Source: Filimonas lacunae
Lineage (GTDB): Bacteria; Bacteroidota; Bacteroidia; Chitinophagales; Chitinophagaceae
Direction: 5' to 3'
NCBI RefSeq assembly: GCF_002355595.1
Contig: NZ_AP017422.1
Span: 496,001-560,000, forward strand
DNA length: 64,000 nucleotides
Below the pieces are notes generated by a model that had not been told where the DNA came from, did not search any database, and saw nothing but the letters and a program-made list of their open reading frames with translations. The position numbers and the translations under genes are program-made. Below, piece by piece: positions 42,475 through 52,698 of this stretch; position 1 is the stretch's first letter; the number at the start of each line of letters is the position of its first letter.

Positions 42475-43986
42475 TTATTTATATAAATTCGGATTGTTCT
42501 GCTCTTCGGTCAGCGGTATAGCAAACAGATAATAAGGGCTGTTGGCTACAAAGCTGGTGCCGTCAGGAAACTTCAGGCTGGTATGTCCTTTCGCTGCAAC
42601 AGTTTTGGTGCTGCCATCCGAAGCAATTACACTTACCTGTATGGCTTTCCCATCTGCATCTACATAAGCTTTACGAACCACCGGCAACTGGTTCCGGATA
42701 ATGTCAGAAAGGCTGAAACCTTCTCCCCAAAGCTCCTTACGGCGCTCTACCAGGATGGCGTCAATCAGTGATTGCTGAGTGCCGGTTGACTCATCAAATG
42801 GTTGTGCATTACGGGCTGCTCTTAATTGATTTAAGGCTGCTGCTGCGTCGGTTAATTGATTGTTACGCGCCAAACCTTCTGCTTTTATCAGGTAGGCTTC
42901 TGCACTGCGCATTAACACCAGGTCGCCTGTCTGATCCTGGCGAAACAAAAACTTCTTATATAACAGGTAACCTTCACGGCCTGTTTGTCCGTTCCATTGG
43001 AACAGTGTTTTCCGGATATCACCTTCTTCAAACAGTTCCATAAAATAAGGGTCTGCATTGAAGCTGTAGTAACCAGAAGATGCAGAACTTACATCCAGAA
43101 AATGAAAGGCATCGCTGCCTACATTCTGGCTTGGAATTTCAGGGTGTCCCCAAACCCATTCCTTGTTGGTAATATCATTAAAGCCTTTGCCATAGTCTGC
43201 TGCGGCCATCAAGGAGTAATTATTCAAAATTTCTCCGGCAGCGTCGGCTGCTTTCTGCCATTGACCAGTAAACAGGCAAGCGCGTGCCAGCAAGCCGTTG
43301 GCTACATCTTTATCTATTTTATACTTGGCTGTGCGGCTGTAGCCATCCAGCAGTGTTACTGCCTCGGTAAGATCGCCTATAACCAATGTATATAGCTCTT
43401 GCAAAGTAGCACGTGAACGTCCTTTTGTGGTATCTGCAGAAGGGGTGGTATACAGCGGTACTACTTTTGCCTGCGGATCTTTCAGGTAAGAGAACTGGTA
43501 GAAAGAAGCAAGAGTGGTGTACAGGTGTGCACGTAATGCCAGTGCCTGCCCCTTTAACGCTTTCTTGGCTGCAGCATCGCCTGGTACAGCATCTACATGC
43601 GCCAGTATAATATTCATGTTGTTGATGAGCTTATACAACTGTGTCCAGAAGGCGTTTACCCTGCTCTGCGTTTTATCATTCATCTGAGAAAACGGATAGG
43701 TGAGGTTAAAGGCATACTTGCTGGTGTTGATGGCTACATCATTCCCCATGGCATCACTGGTTAAACCAATGGCTTTAAAACCAGGATTGGCATATACTCC
43801 ACCATAATACTCATCCATCATAGAAGCCCAGGAGCCTTCCAGGATAGAGTTGAGGGTAGTTACATTCTTAAACAGCAGTTCTTCCGGTACTGCGTTGGTA
43901 GGGGCTGTTTCCAGTTGCTTGTGGCAGGCAGTAACGCTGAAACCGGTGGCCATTATCAGGCTATAGAATAAATATCTTTTTTTCAT
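42475..43986 (-). CDS. SusD/RagB-family nutrient-binding lipoprotein
   Basis: 503 residues with a lipobox (FSVTAC, Cys 21). The tetratricopeptide-like helices include GQALALRAHLYTTLASFYQF, LLARACLFTGQWQKAADAAGEIL, VLMRSAEAYLIKAEGLAR and ERRKELWGEGF, all SusD hallmarks. It caps the SusC channel at the cell surface and binds the substrate. It follows susC by 18 bp. No sugar-cleaving enzymes lie nearby, so the substrate is open. Confidence 0.95.
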   Translation of the reverse strand: MKKRYLFYSLIMATGFSVTACHKQLETAPTNAVPEELLFKNVTTLNSILEGSWASMMDEYYGGVYANPGFKAIGLTSDAMGNDVAINTSKYAFNLTYPFSQMNDKTQSRVNAFWTQLYKLINNMNIILAHVDAVPGDAAAKKALKGQALALRAHLYTTLASFYQFSYLKDPQAKVVPLYTTPSADTTKGRSRATLQELYTLVIGDLTEAVTLLDGYSRTAKYKIDKDVANGLLARACLFTGQWQKAADAAGEILNNYSLMAAADYGKGFNDITNKEWVWGHPEIPSQNVGSDAFHFLDVSSASSGYYSFNADPYFMELFEEGDIRKTLFQWNGQTGREGYLLYKKFLFRQDQTGDLVLMRSAEAYLIKAEGLARNNQLTDAAAALNQLRAARNAQPFDESTGTQQSLIDAILVERRKELWGEGFSLSDIIRNQLPVVRKAYVDADGKAIQVSVIASDGSTKTVAAKGHTSLKFPDGTSFVANSPYYLFAIPLTEEQNNPNLYK

Positions 43987-44004
43987 TTTTTGCTAATTGT
44001 TCTG

Positions 44005-47000
44005 TTATAAACCTAATTGAATACCTACTGATACGGTGCGCATAGCAGGATATTGATAGTAGGTTGTTCCGCCTACTGACTGCTCAGGGTCCATTCCTTT
44101 GTGGCCGAAGAAGGTCAGGAGGTTTTCACCTGTAGCGTAAATTTTTACGCTGGAAATACCGGCTCCGGAAATCATTTTCTTAGGCAGGTAGTAACCCAGC
44201 GTAGCTACTTTTAAGCGGGCATAGCTGGCGTTGTACAGGAAACGTGTTGAGGTAGAGGTCCAGTTGAGGTTGTCGGTAGTTAAACGTGGAACATCTGTAG
44301 CTGTATGTTCGGGAGTCCACCTCTTCAGCAACTCTGTGCTCCATGAACGGCCTGGGCTGGTGCCACCGGTAAGCAGGGTGGGCATATCGCCATCCAATAC
44401 TTTGCCACCAAGGCTATAGGAAAATAATACGGACAGCTCTATACCTTTATAGTTAAAAGTATTGGTAATACCGCCAATGTAGGTGGGCAGTGAAGAGCCT
44501 GCATAGTATAACGAACCATTGGCGTAAGTAGAAGTGGTGGTTTGGCCATTAGCGCCATCTACATACCAGAGCGGGTTGCCTGTTTTGGCATCTACGCCCG
44601 CCCATTTGCGGATATAAAAGTCATAAATGCTTTTACCTACCATTAGCTTTTTAGTGCCGCTGATAATTTCCTTCTGCGGTAATTCTGTAATCTTGTTGGT
44701 GTTATGTGCAATGTTGAAATTGATATTCCAGCTAAAAGCAGCGGTTTTTACCGGGATAGCGTTTAGTTCCAGTTCAACCCCATTATTACGCAGCTTTCCA
44801 ATGTTGGCACTGAACGAGGTATAACCTGTTGATGGCGCCATAGGTTGTGCATATAACAGGTTTTTGCTGGTACGGTTATAATAGTTAATAGTACCGGAAA
44901 TACGGTTATTCAGCACGCCAAAGTCTACACCGATGTTCAGGTTCAGGTTGCTTTCCCATTGTAGTTTTGGGGTAGCCAAACGCGAAGTGATAGTACCTCC
45001 TGTACCCAGGTTATTAGAAATAGAATACAAGGCCAGGTAATTATAGTAACCGGTAAGGTTATCATTACCCGATGCGCCATAGCTGGCTTTTAAGGTTAAT
45101 ACATTCAGCCAATGTACAGGTTTGAGAAAAGCTTCTTCTGCAATACGCCACGATGCACCAGCGCTCCAGAAAGTGCCCCACCTGCTTTGTGGTGAAAAAC
45201 GGGATGAGCCGTCTGTACGTAAAGAAGCGGTTACAAAGTAACGGTTCAGAAAGTTGTATTGTGATTGGCCAAAAAAGCTCAGTTTGTTATAATAATCGCT
45301 GCTGCCGGTAAAGTCGTTTAACTGGGAAGCTGCAACAGGCTCATACAGGCCAGGCAGTACAAAGTTTTGACGGGCACCACTTAAATCACTTACTGTAAAG
45401 GAATAGTACTCCTGTCCGGCTAACAGATCCAGGTGATGTCCTCCTTTGAAGTTCTGATTGTAAGTAGCAATGTTATTGAAGGTGTAAGAAAGGGTGCGGG
45501 TATTACTTTTGCTGATAGTGCCACCTATAGCTGCATTCTCGCCCAATTCAGGGTTGGTATAATAAAGTGTGTTTCCGTTTACATAATCCAGGTTGTAAGT
45601 CGTTTTCCATTTCAGGGCAGGCAGTATACTGATTTCTGCAAAGCTGCGTACAGAGGCGTTTTCGCGCTTAATATCCGACTTATCCATAGGAAGGGTAGCA
45701 ATGAGGTTGCTTTTAGGTAATGCAGAGCTGGGCCGATAAGCGCCGAAGTCATATACCTTTTGTCCATTCTCATCCAGCACATAACTGCCATCTCCGTTCC
45801 TTTGATAGATAGGATAAAAACCAGGCATGATACGGCCATATAAAATGATATTGCTGGTTTTGGAATCGGAAGAGGTAGGATAGTTTTGCAAAGTGCTGGC
45901 AGCACTCAGGTCCATACCCACCCGTAACCATTTTTTTGCCTGAACAGTGAAGTTGGTACGAAGGTTATATCTTCTGAAACCTGAACCTATATAAGCACCA
46001 TCATTATTCACATAACCACCAGATACATAATAGGTGCTTTTATCCGTTCCACCGCTAAAGCTCAGCTGTGCCTGTGTATATTTTCCTGTACGGCGCATTG
46101 CTTTTTCCCAGTCGTCGTTCCATAAAGGTTTGGCGCCGGCAACAATTTTGCCATCTGTGCCAACGGGCTGTGGATAAGCACTGCCATAAGGATTGATGTT
46201 AAGGTTAGAAACGATATTAGCGCTGGCATTGGCAGCAGCTTGTTCTGCAGAAAGTCCGTTGGTCAGTTGTTTATTGCGTAAAGCTTCCCAATACAGCTCA
46301 AAATAATCGTTCGTATTTAATTTGTCGTAGTCTTTAATAGCGCGTCCGCTCCAGCCTTGTGTAACAATAGCGTTGATGGCTACGTCATCCGATTTGCGGC
46401 CATGTTTGGTGGTAATCAATATAACACCGTTGGCGGCGCGTGAACCGTACAGGTTGGCTGCGGTAGCGTCTTTTAACACACTCACACTTTGAATATCCGC
46501 AGCATTAAAAGCATTCAGGTCGCCATCGAAGGGAGCGCCATCCACTACTATCAACGGGCTGCTACTGGCATTGATAGAGCCTACACCACGAACCAGTAAA
46601 GTGGAACTATTACCTGGTTGACCATTGGAGGAAGCGGTTTGCAAACCTGGTACCAATCCTTGTAAAGCATTGGAAAGGTTAGGTGTCTGGCGTGCTTCCA
46701 GTTTGTCGGATGTAATGGTTGCTACGGCGCCGGGATAACCGGAGCGTTTTACAGAAGTGTAGGCAACGGTTACTACCGCATCCAGCTCTTTGTTAGACAG
46801 GCTGAGTAATGCATTCACCGGACCATCCTTTGCTTGTAGTTCCATGGTTTCGCGACCTACATAAGAAACGCTCAGCACGTTTTTATCGCCTGGTGCGGTT
46901 AAGGTAAAGTTTCCCTGTTCATCTGTGGTAACATATACAGCCGACTTGTTTAAAGTGACTGTAGCCCCCTGCAAAGGGCGATTAGATTCCGCAGCCCGGA

Positions 47001-47088
47001 CCGTTCCGGTAATCACATGCGGCTTTTGCGCCAGTGTTACGACGCATAGCAATAGCAGCAATGAAGTGCCTAGTACTGTTTTTAGCAT
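44005..47088 (-). CDS. SusC/RagA-family TonB-linked outer-membrane transporter
   Basis: 1,027 residues: signal peptide, a CarboxypepD_reg-like domain (ITGTVRAAESNRPLQGATV, about 24-105), plug with VVDGAPFDGDLNAFNAADIQSVSVLKDA and YGSRAANGVILITTK, then a large beta-barrel ending IQLGL. It imports substrate with TonB energy in partnership with the SusD protein. No sigma/anti-sigma pair adjoins it, so regulation is not shown here. Confidence 0.96.
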   Translation of the reverse strand: MLKTVLGTSLLLLLCVVTLAQKPHVITGTVRAAESNRPLQGATVTLNKSAVYVTTDEQGNFTLTAPGDKNVLSVSYVGRETMELQAKDGPVNALLSLSNKELDAVVTVAYTSVKRSGYPGAVATITSDKLEARQTPNLSNALQGLVPGLQTASSNGQPGNSSTLLVRGVGSINASSSPLIVVDGAPFDGDLNAFNAADIQSVSVLKDATAANLYGSRAANGVILITTKHGRKSDDVAINAIVTQGWSGRAIKDYDKLNTNDYFELYWEALRNKQLTNGLSAEQAAANASANIVSNLNINPYGSAYPQPVGTDGKIVAGAKPLWNDDWEKAMRRTGKYTQAQLSFSGGTDKSTYYVSGGYVNNDGAYIGSGFRRYNLRTNFTVQAKKWLRVGMDLSAASTLQNYPTSSDSKTSNIILYGRIMPGFYPIYQRNGDGSYVLDENGQKVYDFGAYRPSSALPKSNLIATLPMDKSDIKRENASVRSFAEISILPALKWKTTYNLDYVNGNTLYYTNPELGENAAIGGTISKSNTRTLSYTFNNIATYNQNFKGGHHLDLLAGQEYYSFTVSDLSGARQNFVLPGLYEPVAASQLNDFTGSSDYYNKLSFFGQSQYNFLNRYFVTASLRTDGSSRFSPQSRWGTFWSAGASWRIAEEAFLKPVHWLNVLTLKASYGASGNDNLTGYYNYLALYSISNNLGTGGTITSRLATPKLQWESNLNLNIGVDFGVLNNRISGTINYYNRTSKNLLYAQPMAPSTGYTSFSANIGKLRNNGVELELNAIPVKTAAFSWNINFNIAHNTNKITELPQKEIISGTKKLMVGKSIYDFYIRKWAGVDAKTGNPLWYVDGANGQTTTSTYANGSLYYAGSSLPTYIGGITNTFNYKGIELSVLFSYSLGGKVLDGDMPTLLTGGTSPGRSWSTELLKRWTPEHTATDVPRLTTDNLNWTSTSTRFLYNASYARLKVATLGYYLPKKMISGAGISSVKIYATGENLLTFFGHKGMDPEQSVGGTTYYQYPAMRTVSVGIQLGL

Positions 47089-47722
47089 ATATATTGGTTG
47101 TTTACAAACAATATGGGCAATACACTACCAGCACCGGTTTGGTGGGTATTTGTATTGGCTCGTTTCAGGCAAAAGAAATTACAACTCCTTTTTTGAGGAG
47201 CATTATACCTGATCAATCTTTGCTTGTTAAGGAAGTTATCTTGCTATAGGTTGCAGGATATCTAGCCTCTCATGTGTTAATAAATGTCGTTTTCCTTCGG
47301 GTTTATCTACGCTCATGTTTATCTATAGTTGTGCTCTTTAAAAGAGCAGAAAAGGGTATTCGGCGGGCAAAAGTAGTAAACCGACATGAATAGTAGGCTA
47401 ATAAAACAAATAATTTGAGTACTGCCCTATGTTGAGGGGGGAGCATGTTATCTTTTAATGAAATTGCAACCGGCATAAAAAAACTCAACGTTTGTTGAGT
47501 TATGTAGTTGCTGTTTACAATCAGGGGAATGAAAAGTATTACAAATGCTGGAGAGCTACACGCTTGCATTGGAAGGCGATGTGCTGGTAAATCAGGAATG
47601 ATAAAAGAATAGATAGCCTGGATCTGTTAGTGTGGCGCTTATATAATAGTAGGTAATGCGCTGGTGGGGATGCAGCATAAATGCTTGCGGGGCTTAAGGT
47701 GAATTGGTAGTGTATAAGCTAT
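47089..47722. other. Gene-free stretch upstream of susC
   Basis: 634 bp without a gene. A palindrome TTGTTTACAAACAA (47098-47111) sits 10 bp upstream of the susC ATG and may be an operator. A minus-strand terminator for the ankyrin pair is at 47483-47502. Confidence 0.6.
47483..47502 (-). terminator. Terminator of the second ankyrin pair
   Basis: AACTCAAC/GTTGAGTT stem with a four-base loop; the minus strand continues with TTTTT. Confidence 0.7.
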
Positions 47723-48190
47723 CTAGCGGAGTTTAGCATAACCTTCTTTGCTACCTTCATTTTTATCTGTAAAAAGTTGGGCAATATCTGCTTTATCAAA
47801 ACCTTCTGCTATAGTAAATGCTGTTTCGCCTACAGTGTTAATGATGCTGGCGTTTGCTCCTGCATGCATCAGTATTGTTACCATCTGTGCATCTCCTCTT
47901 AAAGTAGCTTCCATCAATGCAGTATTGCCCATTTCGTTTTGTGCATTCACTTTTGCACCGTGTGCCAGTAATAATTTAGCAGCTGCATAGCTTCCGTTCT
48001 TGCTGGCTTCCATGAGTAGTGTGTTGCCGGTAGTGTTTGCTGTGTTAGGTTTCAGTCCACTGTTTAAGCACATAGCCAGTGTAGTAGAGTCGTTCAGTTT
48101 TACTGCATCAAATACACCTAAATGCTTTTGGCTATAGCCAGATACAGTTGCGAATATGGTAAAAAGCGCGGCGAATATTGTAGTTTTCAT
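47723..48190 (-). CDS. Secreted ankyrin-repeat protein B2
   Basis: 155 residues: signal peptide (FTIFATVSGYSQ), ankyrin repeats with GNTLLMEASKNGSYAAAK and GNTALMEATLRGDAQMVTILMHAGANAS. It ends SKEGYAKLR like 40972-41439, which shows that it is the counterpart of that gene in the duplicated cassette. Confidence 0.88.
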   Translation of the reverse strand: MKTTIFAALFTIFATVSGYSQKHLGVFDAVKLNDSTTLAMCLNSGLKPNTANTTGNTLLMEASKNGSYAAAKLLLAHGAKVNAQNEMGNTALMEATLRGDAQMVTILMHAGANASIINTVGETAFTIAEGFDKADIAQLFTDKNEGSKEGYAKLR

Positions 48191-48255
48191 AATTATAGTA
48201 TTTATAGTGGTATGTGAATGATTGATTAAATATGGATTGTTGGTAGATGTTATAA

Positions 48256-48723
48256 TTAGCGTGTTTTAGCGTAACCGTCTTTTACATGTGGATCTTTTGC
48301 TATGAACATTTGAGCAATGTCATTTTTGTCAAAACCTTCTGCAATGCTTAAAGCTGTTTCACCTACTGTGTTAATAACGCTGATGTTAGCACCTGCCTGT
48401 ACCAGTATAGCGGCCATTTTGCTATCTCCTCTTAAAGTAGCTTCCATCAGTGCAGTGTTACCCATTTCATTCTGAGCATTTACTTTAGCACCGTGTGCCA
48501 ACAATAATTTAGCTGCTGCATAGCTTCCGTTTTTGCTGGCTTCCATTAACAGGGTGTTACCATCTGTGTTAGTGGTGTTCGCTTTTAAACCACCATTCAG
48601 GCACATTACCAGTGTGGTAGAGTCGTTTAATTTTACTGCATCAAATACGCCTAATTGTTTTTGGCTAAAAGCAGCGGTAGTAGCGAAGATGGTGAACAAA
48701 GCGGCAAATAATGTAGTTTTCAT
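48256..48723 (-). CDS. Secreted ankyrin-repeat protein B1
   Basis: 155 residues, signal peptide (FTIFATTAAFSQ) and the same repeats; closest to 41495-41962. First gene of the second pair, 65 bp upstream of its partner, behind the conserved 282-bp leader. Confidence 0.88.
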   Translation of the reverse strand: MKTTLFAALFTIFATTAAFSQKQLGVFDAVKLNDSTTLVMCLNGGLKANTTNTDGNTLLMEASKNGSYAAAKLLLAHGAKVNAQNEMGNTALMEATLRGDSKMAAILVQAGANISVINTVGETALSIAEGFDKNDIAQMFIAKDPHVKDGYAKTR

Positions 48724-49005
48724 AATATTTAGTTTTATTGAACATCAGTGGTTTGTTTTTCGATCACCTCTGTTCATTTTGTTCAGAGCTTGTTTACACT
48801 GCATAGTTACGACAGTTCACTATTCGCAGACGCAATGCAAACCTCACCCACCTTGCTATAGGGCGTTTTTGTATAAGTATGTTTTGTAATAAATAATATC
48901 TATTATACTGTTAAGTAATAGTTTATATATGCACAAAATGCGGACTTAAATAAACCTGATGTACTCTTAAAAAGCCATCAAAAAAGAACTAAAACTGTTT
49001 TAGCT
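48724..49005. repeat. Upstream region duplicated with the ankyrin pair, copy 2
   Basis: About 282 bp matching 41963-42245 with scattered substitutions and almost no length change. The conserved blocks include TTCATTTTGTTCAGA and AATAATATCTATTATA. The outer stem of copy 1 is weakened here (GCAATGC). Confidence 0.85.
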
Positions 49006-49045
49006 AAAACTGAATATGGAAAAAGAATAGAGGAGGATATAAAAA

Positions 49046-49078
49046 ACGGGTGCATCTTAATTATAGATACACCCGTTA
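49046..49078 (-). terminator. Terminator of the TonB-dependent receptor gene
   Basis: AACGGGTG/CACCCGTT stem with inner ATCT/AGAT pairing; the minus strand continues TTTTTA. Confidence 0.85.
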
Positions 49079-49100
49079 CTGGATTGGTTATAATGGCTGG

Positions 49101-51677
49101 TTACAGCTTGATGGCCACGCTGCCTACAAATTGGCGTGGCATCTGCGGACGAATGCTGTTAGCACCTGTCCATATATTTTCATCCAACAGGTTGTTTACC
49201 CGTAGTGTGAATGAGTAATTATTACGGTCGTAAGATACTTTCGCATTCACTAAAGTATAGGCTGGTACAATAAAAGCGCCATCCGGGTTTAGGTTCATGG
49301 CAAAGGTTTGGCCTACATAATTGCCGCCGGCTCCAATACTAAAGTTATTCAGGAAGTTTTTAGTAATGAAATGATAGTGCAGCCATAGGTTAGCCTGGTG
49401 GTAAGGGCCTGCTGTAGTAGGTCTTAAACCGTTTACAGTAGAATCGGCGCGTACGTACCTGCTATCATTATAGGCATAGCCCAGCATTACGTTAAACTGA
49501 GGTAGTGGGTTGCCCAGTACTTCTGCTTCAAAGCCTTTACTTTTTTGTGTTCCATCCTGGATGCTGAAGAATACATTTTTAGGGTTAGTGCGTACTATAT
49601 CGTTTACGGTGATATTGTAATAGCTTACAGTACCGGTAAAGTTGCCGTTAAACAAGGCGTATTTAACACCAGTTTCCCATTGGTAGGAGTGTTCCGGTTT
49701 AAATGGCTTGTTATCTTCTCCTGCACCACTTCTGTTATTAAAACCGGTTTGGTAGTTGGCAAACAAGGAAAGTTTCTCTCTCAGCGGCTGATATACCAAA
49801 CCTACTTTAGGTGAAAACGCATTTTGCTTATAACCATCTTTCCATTGATTGCTAACGCCATCATAATTGCCTTTGGCTACAAACCTGTCAAGGCGTGCGC
49901 CTGCGTTGATTAAAAGGTTGTCTGAAATATTCAACACATCATTTACAAACACGCTATAAATGCTGTTGTTTACTCCGTAGTCAGTGTTGTTTTTATTTTG
50001 CTTAGTGGCGAATATGTTGTCGAGGCGCGTTTTTTCAAAGTCGTAGTAGTTGGCCGCTGAGTCCCTGATTTTTACTACATCAAAAAAGCCTTCATAAGGC
50101 ACTGTAAATAAAGTGCCGGTAAAATTGCGCCATACCGAACTGCTTCTGAAATAATAGTAATCCAGGCCAATTACCATTCTGTTGCGCATGCCGCCAATTT
50201 TGAAGTCACCTGTAAAGTTTTGTTGCAGTTGGCTGGAACTGACAGAAGATTCAAAATGACGGGAATTGCGGCCCAGGTAATCGGCACCAGGTGTACCAAA
50301 TTTAGGAACGCCTGATGATAAGCTATTGAGCAATGCCGGCACCACATTGGGTAGTAACACATAGCGGGCTTCATAGCCATCATCACTACCTGAAAGATAT
50401 AATGCAGAAGTGGTGGAAGTCCACTGTGGTGATATTTTATACTGCACAGTAGCGTTCAGGTTCATTGCCTGGCTTTTGGCTTCTATATTTTTGTTCATAA
50501 AAGAACGGAAGCGGTCCAGCCCGAATTCATTTACGTTTTCAGTACCAAAAGCTTCTTTCACCGTAGAGGGCATTTGGCTCATGATGTAATTGATGTTGGC
50601 TTCTGGTATATGATTGTCGGTTAGTATCTGCCTTGTATATTGTTTAATGGCACTAGGCATCAGCGTAAACATCACGCCCATGCTGTTGCCGGCACTGAGT
50701 GTGTTATAGATTTCACTGGACAGGTCAATTCTTACCTTGTCGTTCAGCTTGTAAGTGAAAGAAGGAGCTATCATGGTGTTTTTCGTATACCCGCCATTAT
50801 CGGTAAAATTACCCTGGGTGCTGGTTGCTACGTTTAAACGGGATAAAAAAGTCTTGTCTTTGTTCAAAGGCAGGTTAACGTCCAGTCCCAGGCGTTGAAA
50901 GTTATATGATCCTGCACTGGCATCTGCTGCCACACTAAACTCTTCATAAGGCTTTTTGGTAACACGGTTAATCAGGCCGCCATAAGAGGTAATAACACTG
51001 CCGAATAAAGTAGCAGAAGGGCCTTTGATCACTTCTATCCTGGAAACATTTTGCACATCCGATGGCATTACTACGTTACAGGCCAATCCATTTAGTGCGC
51101 GTACCTCTGTACCAAAACCACGGCTTACATAAGTTGCACCGCCATACATCAGGCTGCCAGGCCAGTTGTCGTTGCTTTTATTAATGCCGGGTGCATTGCG
51201 TACTACATCATCCAGGTTGTACACTTTTTGCTGGGTAATTAAAGTGCTGGTAATGCCTGTGTACACCTGCGAGTTTTCCATACTGTTCAATGGCATTTTG
51301 CTTACATACTCGCTTTGCCGTGCAATAACAGGCTTTACACCAATGATTTTAACTTCATCAATCATGCGGGCACTGGGAGAAGCCAGCAGTTGTAATTCCT
51401 GCGTAGGTTGGTTTACGGTAATCTGCTGTGTTAATAACACTTCGCCCAGGTAAATGACTGCAAGGCTGTAATTGCCATAAGCAAGGTCATTAATACGAAA
51501 GAAACCACTATCGTTGGCAATGGTATGAATGTTTTTACCGGCAATGCTGATGACAGCTGAGGAGAGTGGTGCTCCTGTACTTGTTTTAACGTTTCCGGAA
51601 ACGCTACCCTGTTGTCCCAGCAGAATAGTAGTGAAGAGGCAAGCAGTTAGTAGTGCCCCGATTTTTTTTAATGACAT
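49101..51677 (-). CDS. TonB-dependent siderophore-type receptor
   Basis: 858 residues: signal peptide (CLFTTILLGQQ), a CarboxypepD_reg-like domain (about 24-105), plug domain (YNLDDVVRNAPGIN, VSRIEVIKGPSATLFGS, GGLINRVTKKP), and a 22-strand-type barrel ending VGSVAIKL. The plug motif with GPSATLFG is typical of FhuA/FepA-like receptors rather than SusC, so iron-siderophore uptake is the likely role. No siderophore genes or Fur box were identified. Confidence 0.93.
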   Translation of the reverse strand: MSLKKIGALLTACLFTTILLGQQGSVSGNVKTSTGAPLSSAVISIAGKNIHTIANDSGFFRINDLAYGNYSLAVIYLGEVLLTQQITVNQPTQELQLLASPSARMIDEVKIIGVKPVIARQSEYVSKMPLNSMENSQVYTGITSTLITQQKVYNLDDVVRNAPGINKSNDNWPGSLMYGGATYVSRGFGTEVRALNGLACNVVMPSDVQNVSRIEVIKGPSATLFGSVITSYGGLINRVTKKPYEEFSVAADASAGSYNFQRLGLDVNLPLNKDKTFLSRLNVATSTQGNFTDNGGYTKNTMIAPSFTYKLNDKVRIDLSSEIYNTLSAGNSMGVMFTLMPSAIKQYTRQILTDNHIPEANINYIMSQMPSTVKEAFGTENVNEFGLDRFRSFMNKNIEAKSQAMNLNATVQYKISPQWTSTTSALYLSGSDDGYEARYVLLPNVVPALLNSLSSGVPKFGTPGADYLGRNSRHFESSVSSSQLQQNFTGDFKIGGMRNRMVIGLDYYYFRSSSVWRNFTGTLFTVPYEGFFDVVKIRDSAANYYDFEKTRLDNIFATKQNKNNTDYGVNNSIYSVFVNDVLNISDNLLINAGARLDRFVAKGNYDGVSNQWKDGYKQNAFSPKVGLVYQPLREKLSLFANYQTGFNNRSGAGEDNKPFKPEHSYQWETGVKYALFNGNFTGTVSYYNITVNDIVRTNPKNVFFSIQDGTQKSKGFEAEVLGNPLPQFNVMLGYAYNDSRYVRADSTVNGLRPTTAGPYHQANLWLHYHFITKNFLNNFSIGAGGNYVGQTFAMNLNPDGAFIVPAYTLVNAKVSYDRNNYSFTLRVNNLLDENIWTGANSIRPQMPRQFVGSVAIKL

Positions 51678-51860
51678 TGTGTTTGATATTTATTAAAGGG
51701 TGGGCGCAAAGGAACAGGAGCATAGGGTTGAATCTTGCCGGAAACAGGAAAAAAGATGTCGAAAAAAGAAAAAAGGACTGTGAGAGAAGAGGATAAGAGT
51801 GGTGTAGGCAAGATTTAAATGCCTGTTCAATAAAAAAGCTCGGAAAAAAAATCCCAAAAA

Positions 51861-51891
51861 TTTGTCGTTATTAAATCTAATCCTATATTTG
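51861..51891 (+). promoter_or_regulatory. Promoter of tRNA-Gly
   Basis: TTTG (51861-51864), 19-bp spacer, TATATTTG (51884-51891): a full match to the Bacteroidota housekeeping consensus. Confidence 0.88.
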
Positions 51892-51962
51892 CAACCCGAT
51901 TCGCAGTAACGCACTGATCAAAAGGAGGTTACAAACGAAAAAGGAAAGTTCTTACAGGAAAT

Positions 51963-52035
<73 letters not shown>

Positions 52036-52041
52036 CATATA

Positions 52042-52068
52042 ATCCCGCTTTATGCGGGATTTTTTTTT
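52042..52068 (+). terminator. Terminator of tRNA-Gly
   Basis: ATCCCGC/GCGGGAT stem, TTTAT loop, followed by eight T. Confidence 0.93.
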
Positions 52069-52197
52069 GCCCCCCCATTGATCTTCAATCTGTTTTTGTA
52101 TGCGACGGGTAATCTCCATTTCTCATCAATTTGGACACTAAATAGCTCAATTTGCATTAATTGCGACAGTCAAAAACTCCCGTCACTGTAAATTGAG

Positions 52198-52698
52198 TCA
52201 ATATTTGCGATTTTGGCACTTTAGTTTTTCTCCAGAAGGTTGGTCCATCACTCCGGAGAGTTGCCTGAGCATTCCAGACAACTCCCTGAAATGCTCAGAA
52301 GGTTGTGGCATCCTTTCGGGGAGTTCCCTGATTTGTCCAGAGAGTTGCCTAAGCATTTCAGACAACTCCCTGGAATGCCCAGAAGGTTGTGGCATCCTTT
52401 CGGGGAGTTCCCTGATTTGCCCGGAAGGTTGCCTGAGCATTCCAGGCAACTCTCTGGAATGGCCAGAAGGTTGGAGAATTTGCCGCAAGAGTTCATGGAT
52501 TTGCTCCGTAAGTTGGTGCATGTGTCCGGCAAGTTCCGGGATTAGTTCAAAAAACTTGTCTGGCAAATGCCGGAACTTGCTGGAAAGTCTGGCGAGTACT
52601 GGCATCTTATTCAAGTACTTGCCGGAATGATGCCAGTACTGTTGGAAGTCTTCTGAAAGTTCTTCCGGTAAATGCCGGAACTTCTGCAGCGATTGCAT
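52198..52698 (-). CDS. Possible heptad-repeat coiled-coil protein
   Basis: 166 residues, composed almost entirely of heptads such as LRQLSGQ, IRELPER, MPQPSGH, SRELSEM. Leu or Ile recurs every seventh residue, which suggests a coiled coil broken by prolines. No signal peptide. Because the repeat DNA is open in several frames on both strands, coding here is not certain; the minus frame has the most protein-like periodicity and the longest run. Confidence 0.4.
   Translation of the reverse strand: MQSLQKFRHLPEELSEDFQQYWHHSGKYLNKMPVLARLSSKFRHLPDKFFELIPELAGHMHQLTEQIHELLRQILQPSGHSRELPGMLRQPSGQIRELPERMPQPSGHSRELSEMLRQLSGQIRELPERMPQPSEHFRELSGMLRQLSGVMDQPSGEKLKCQNRKY

Noticed and set aside
47303-47569. 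88-residue minus-strand frame upstream of susC
   Set aside because: It spans the terminator hairpin and has no family; judged to be chance.
52193-52630. Plus-strand frames across the minisatellite
   Set aside because: They are open because the repeat length is a multiple of three; composition (Cys/Ser-rich) is less protein-like than the minus frame.
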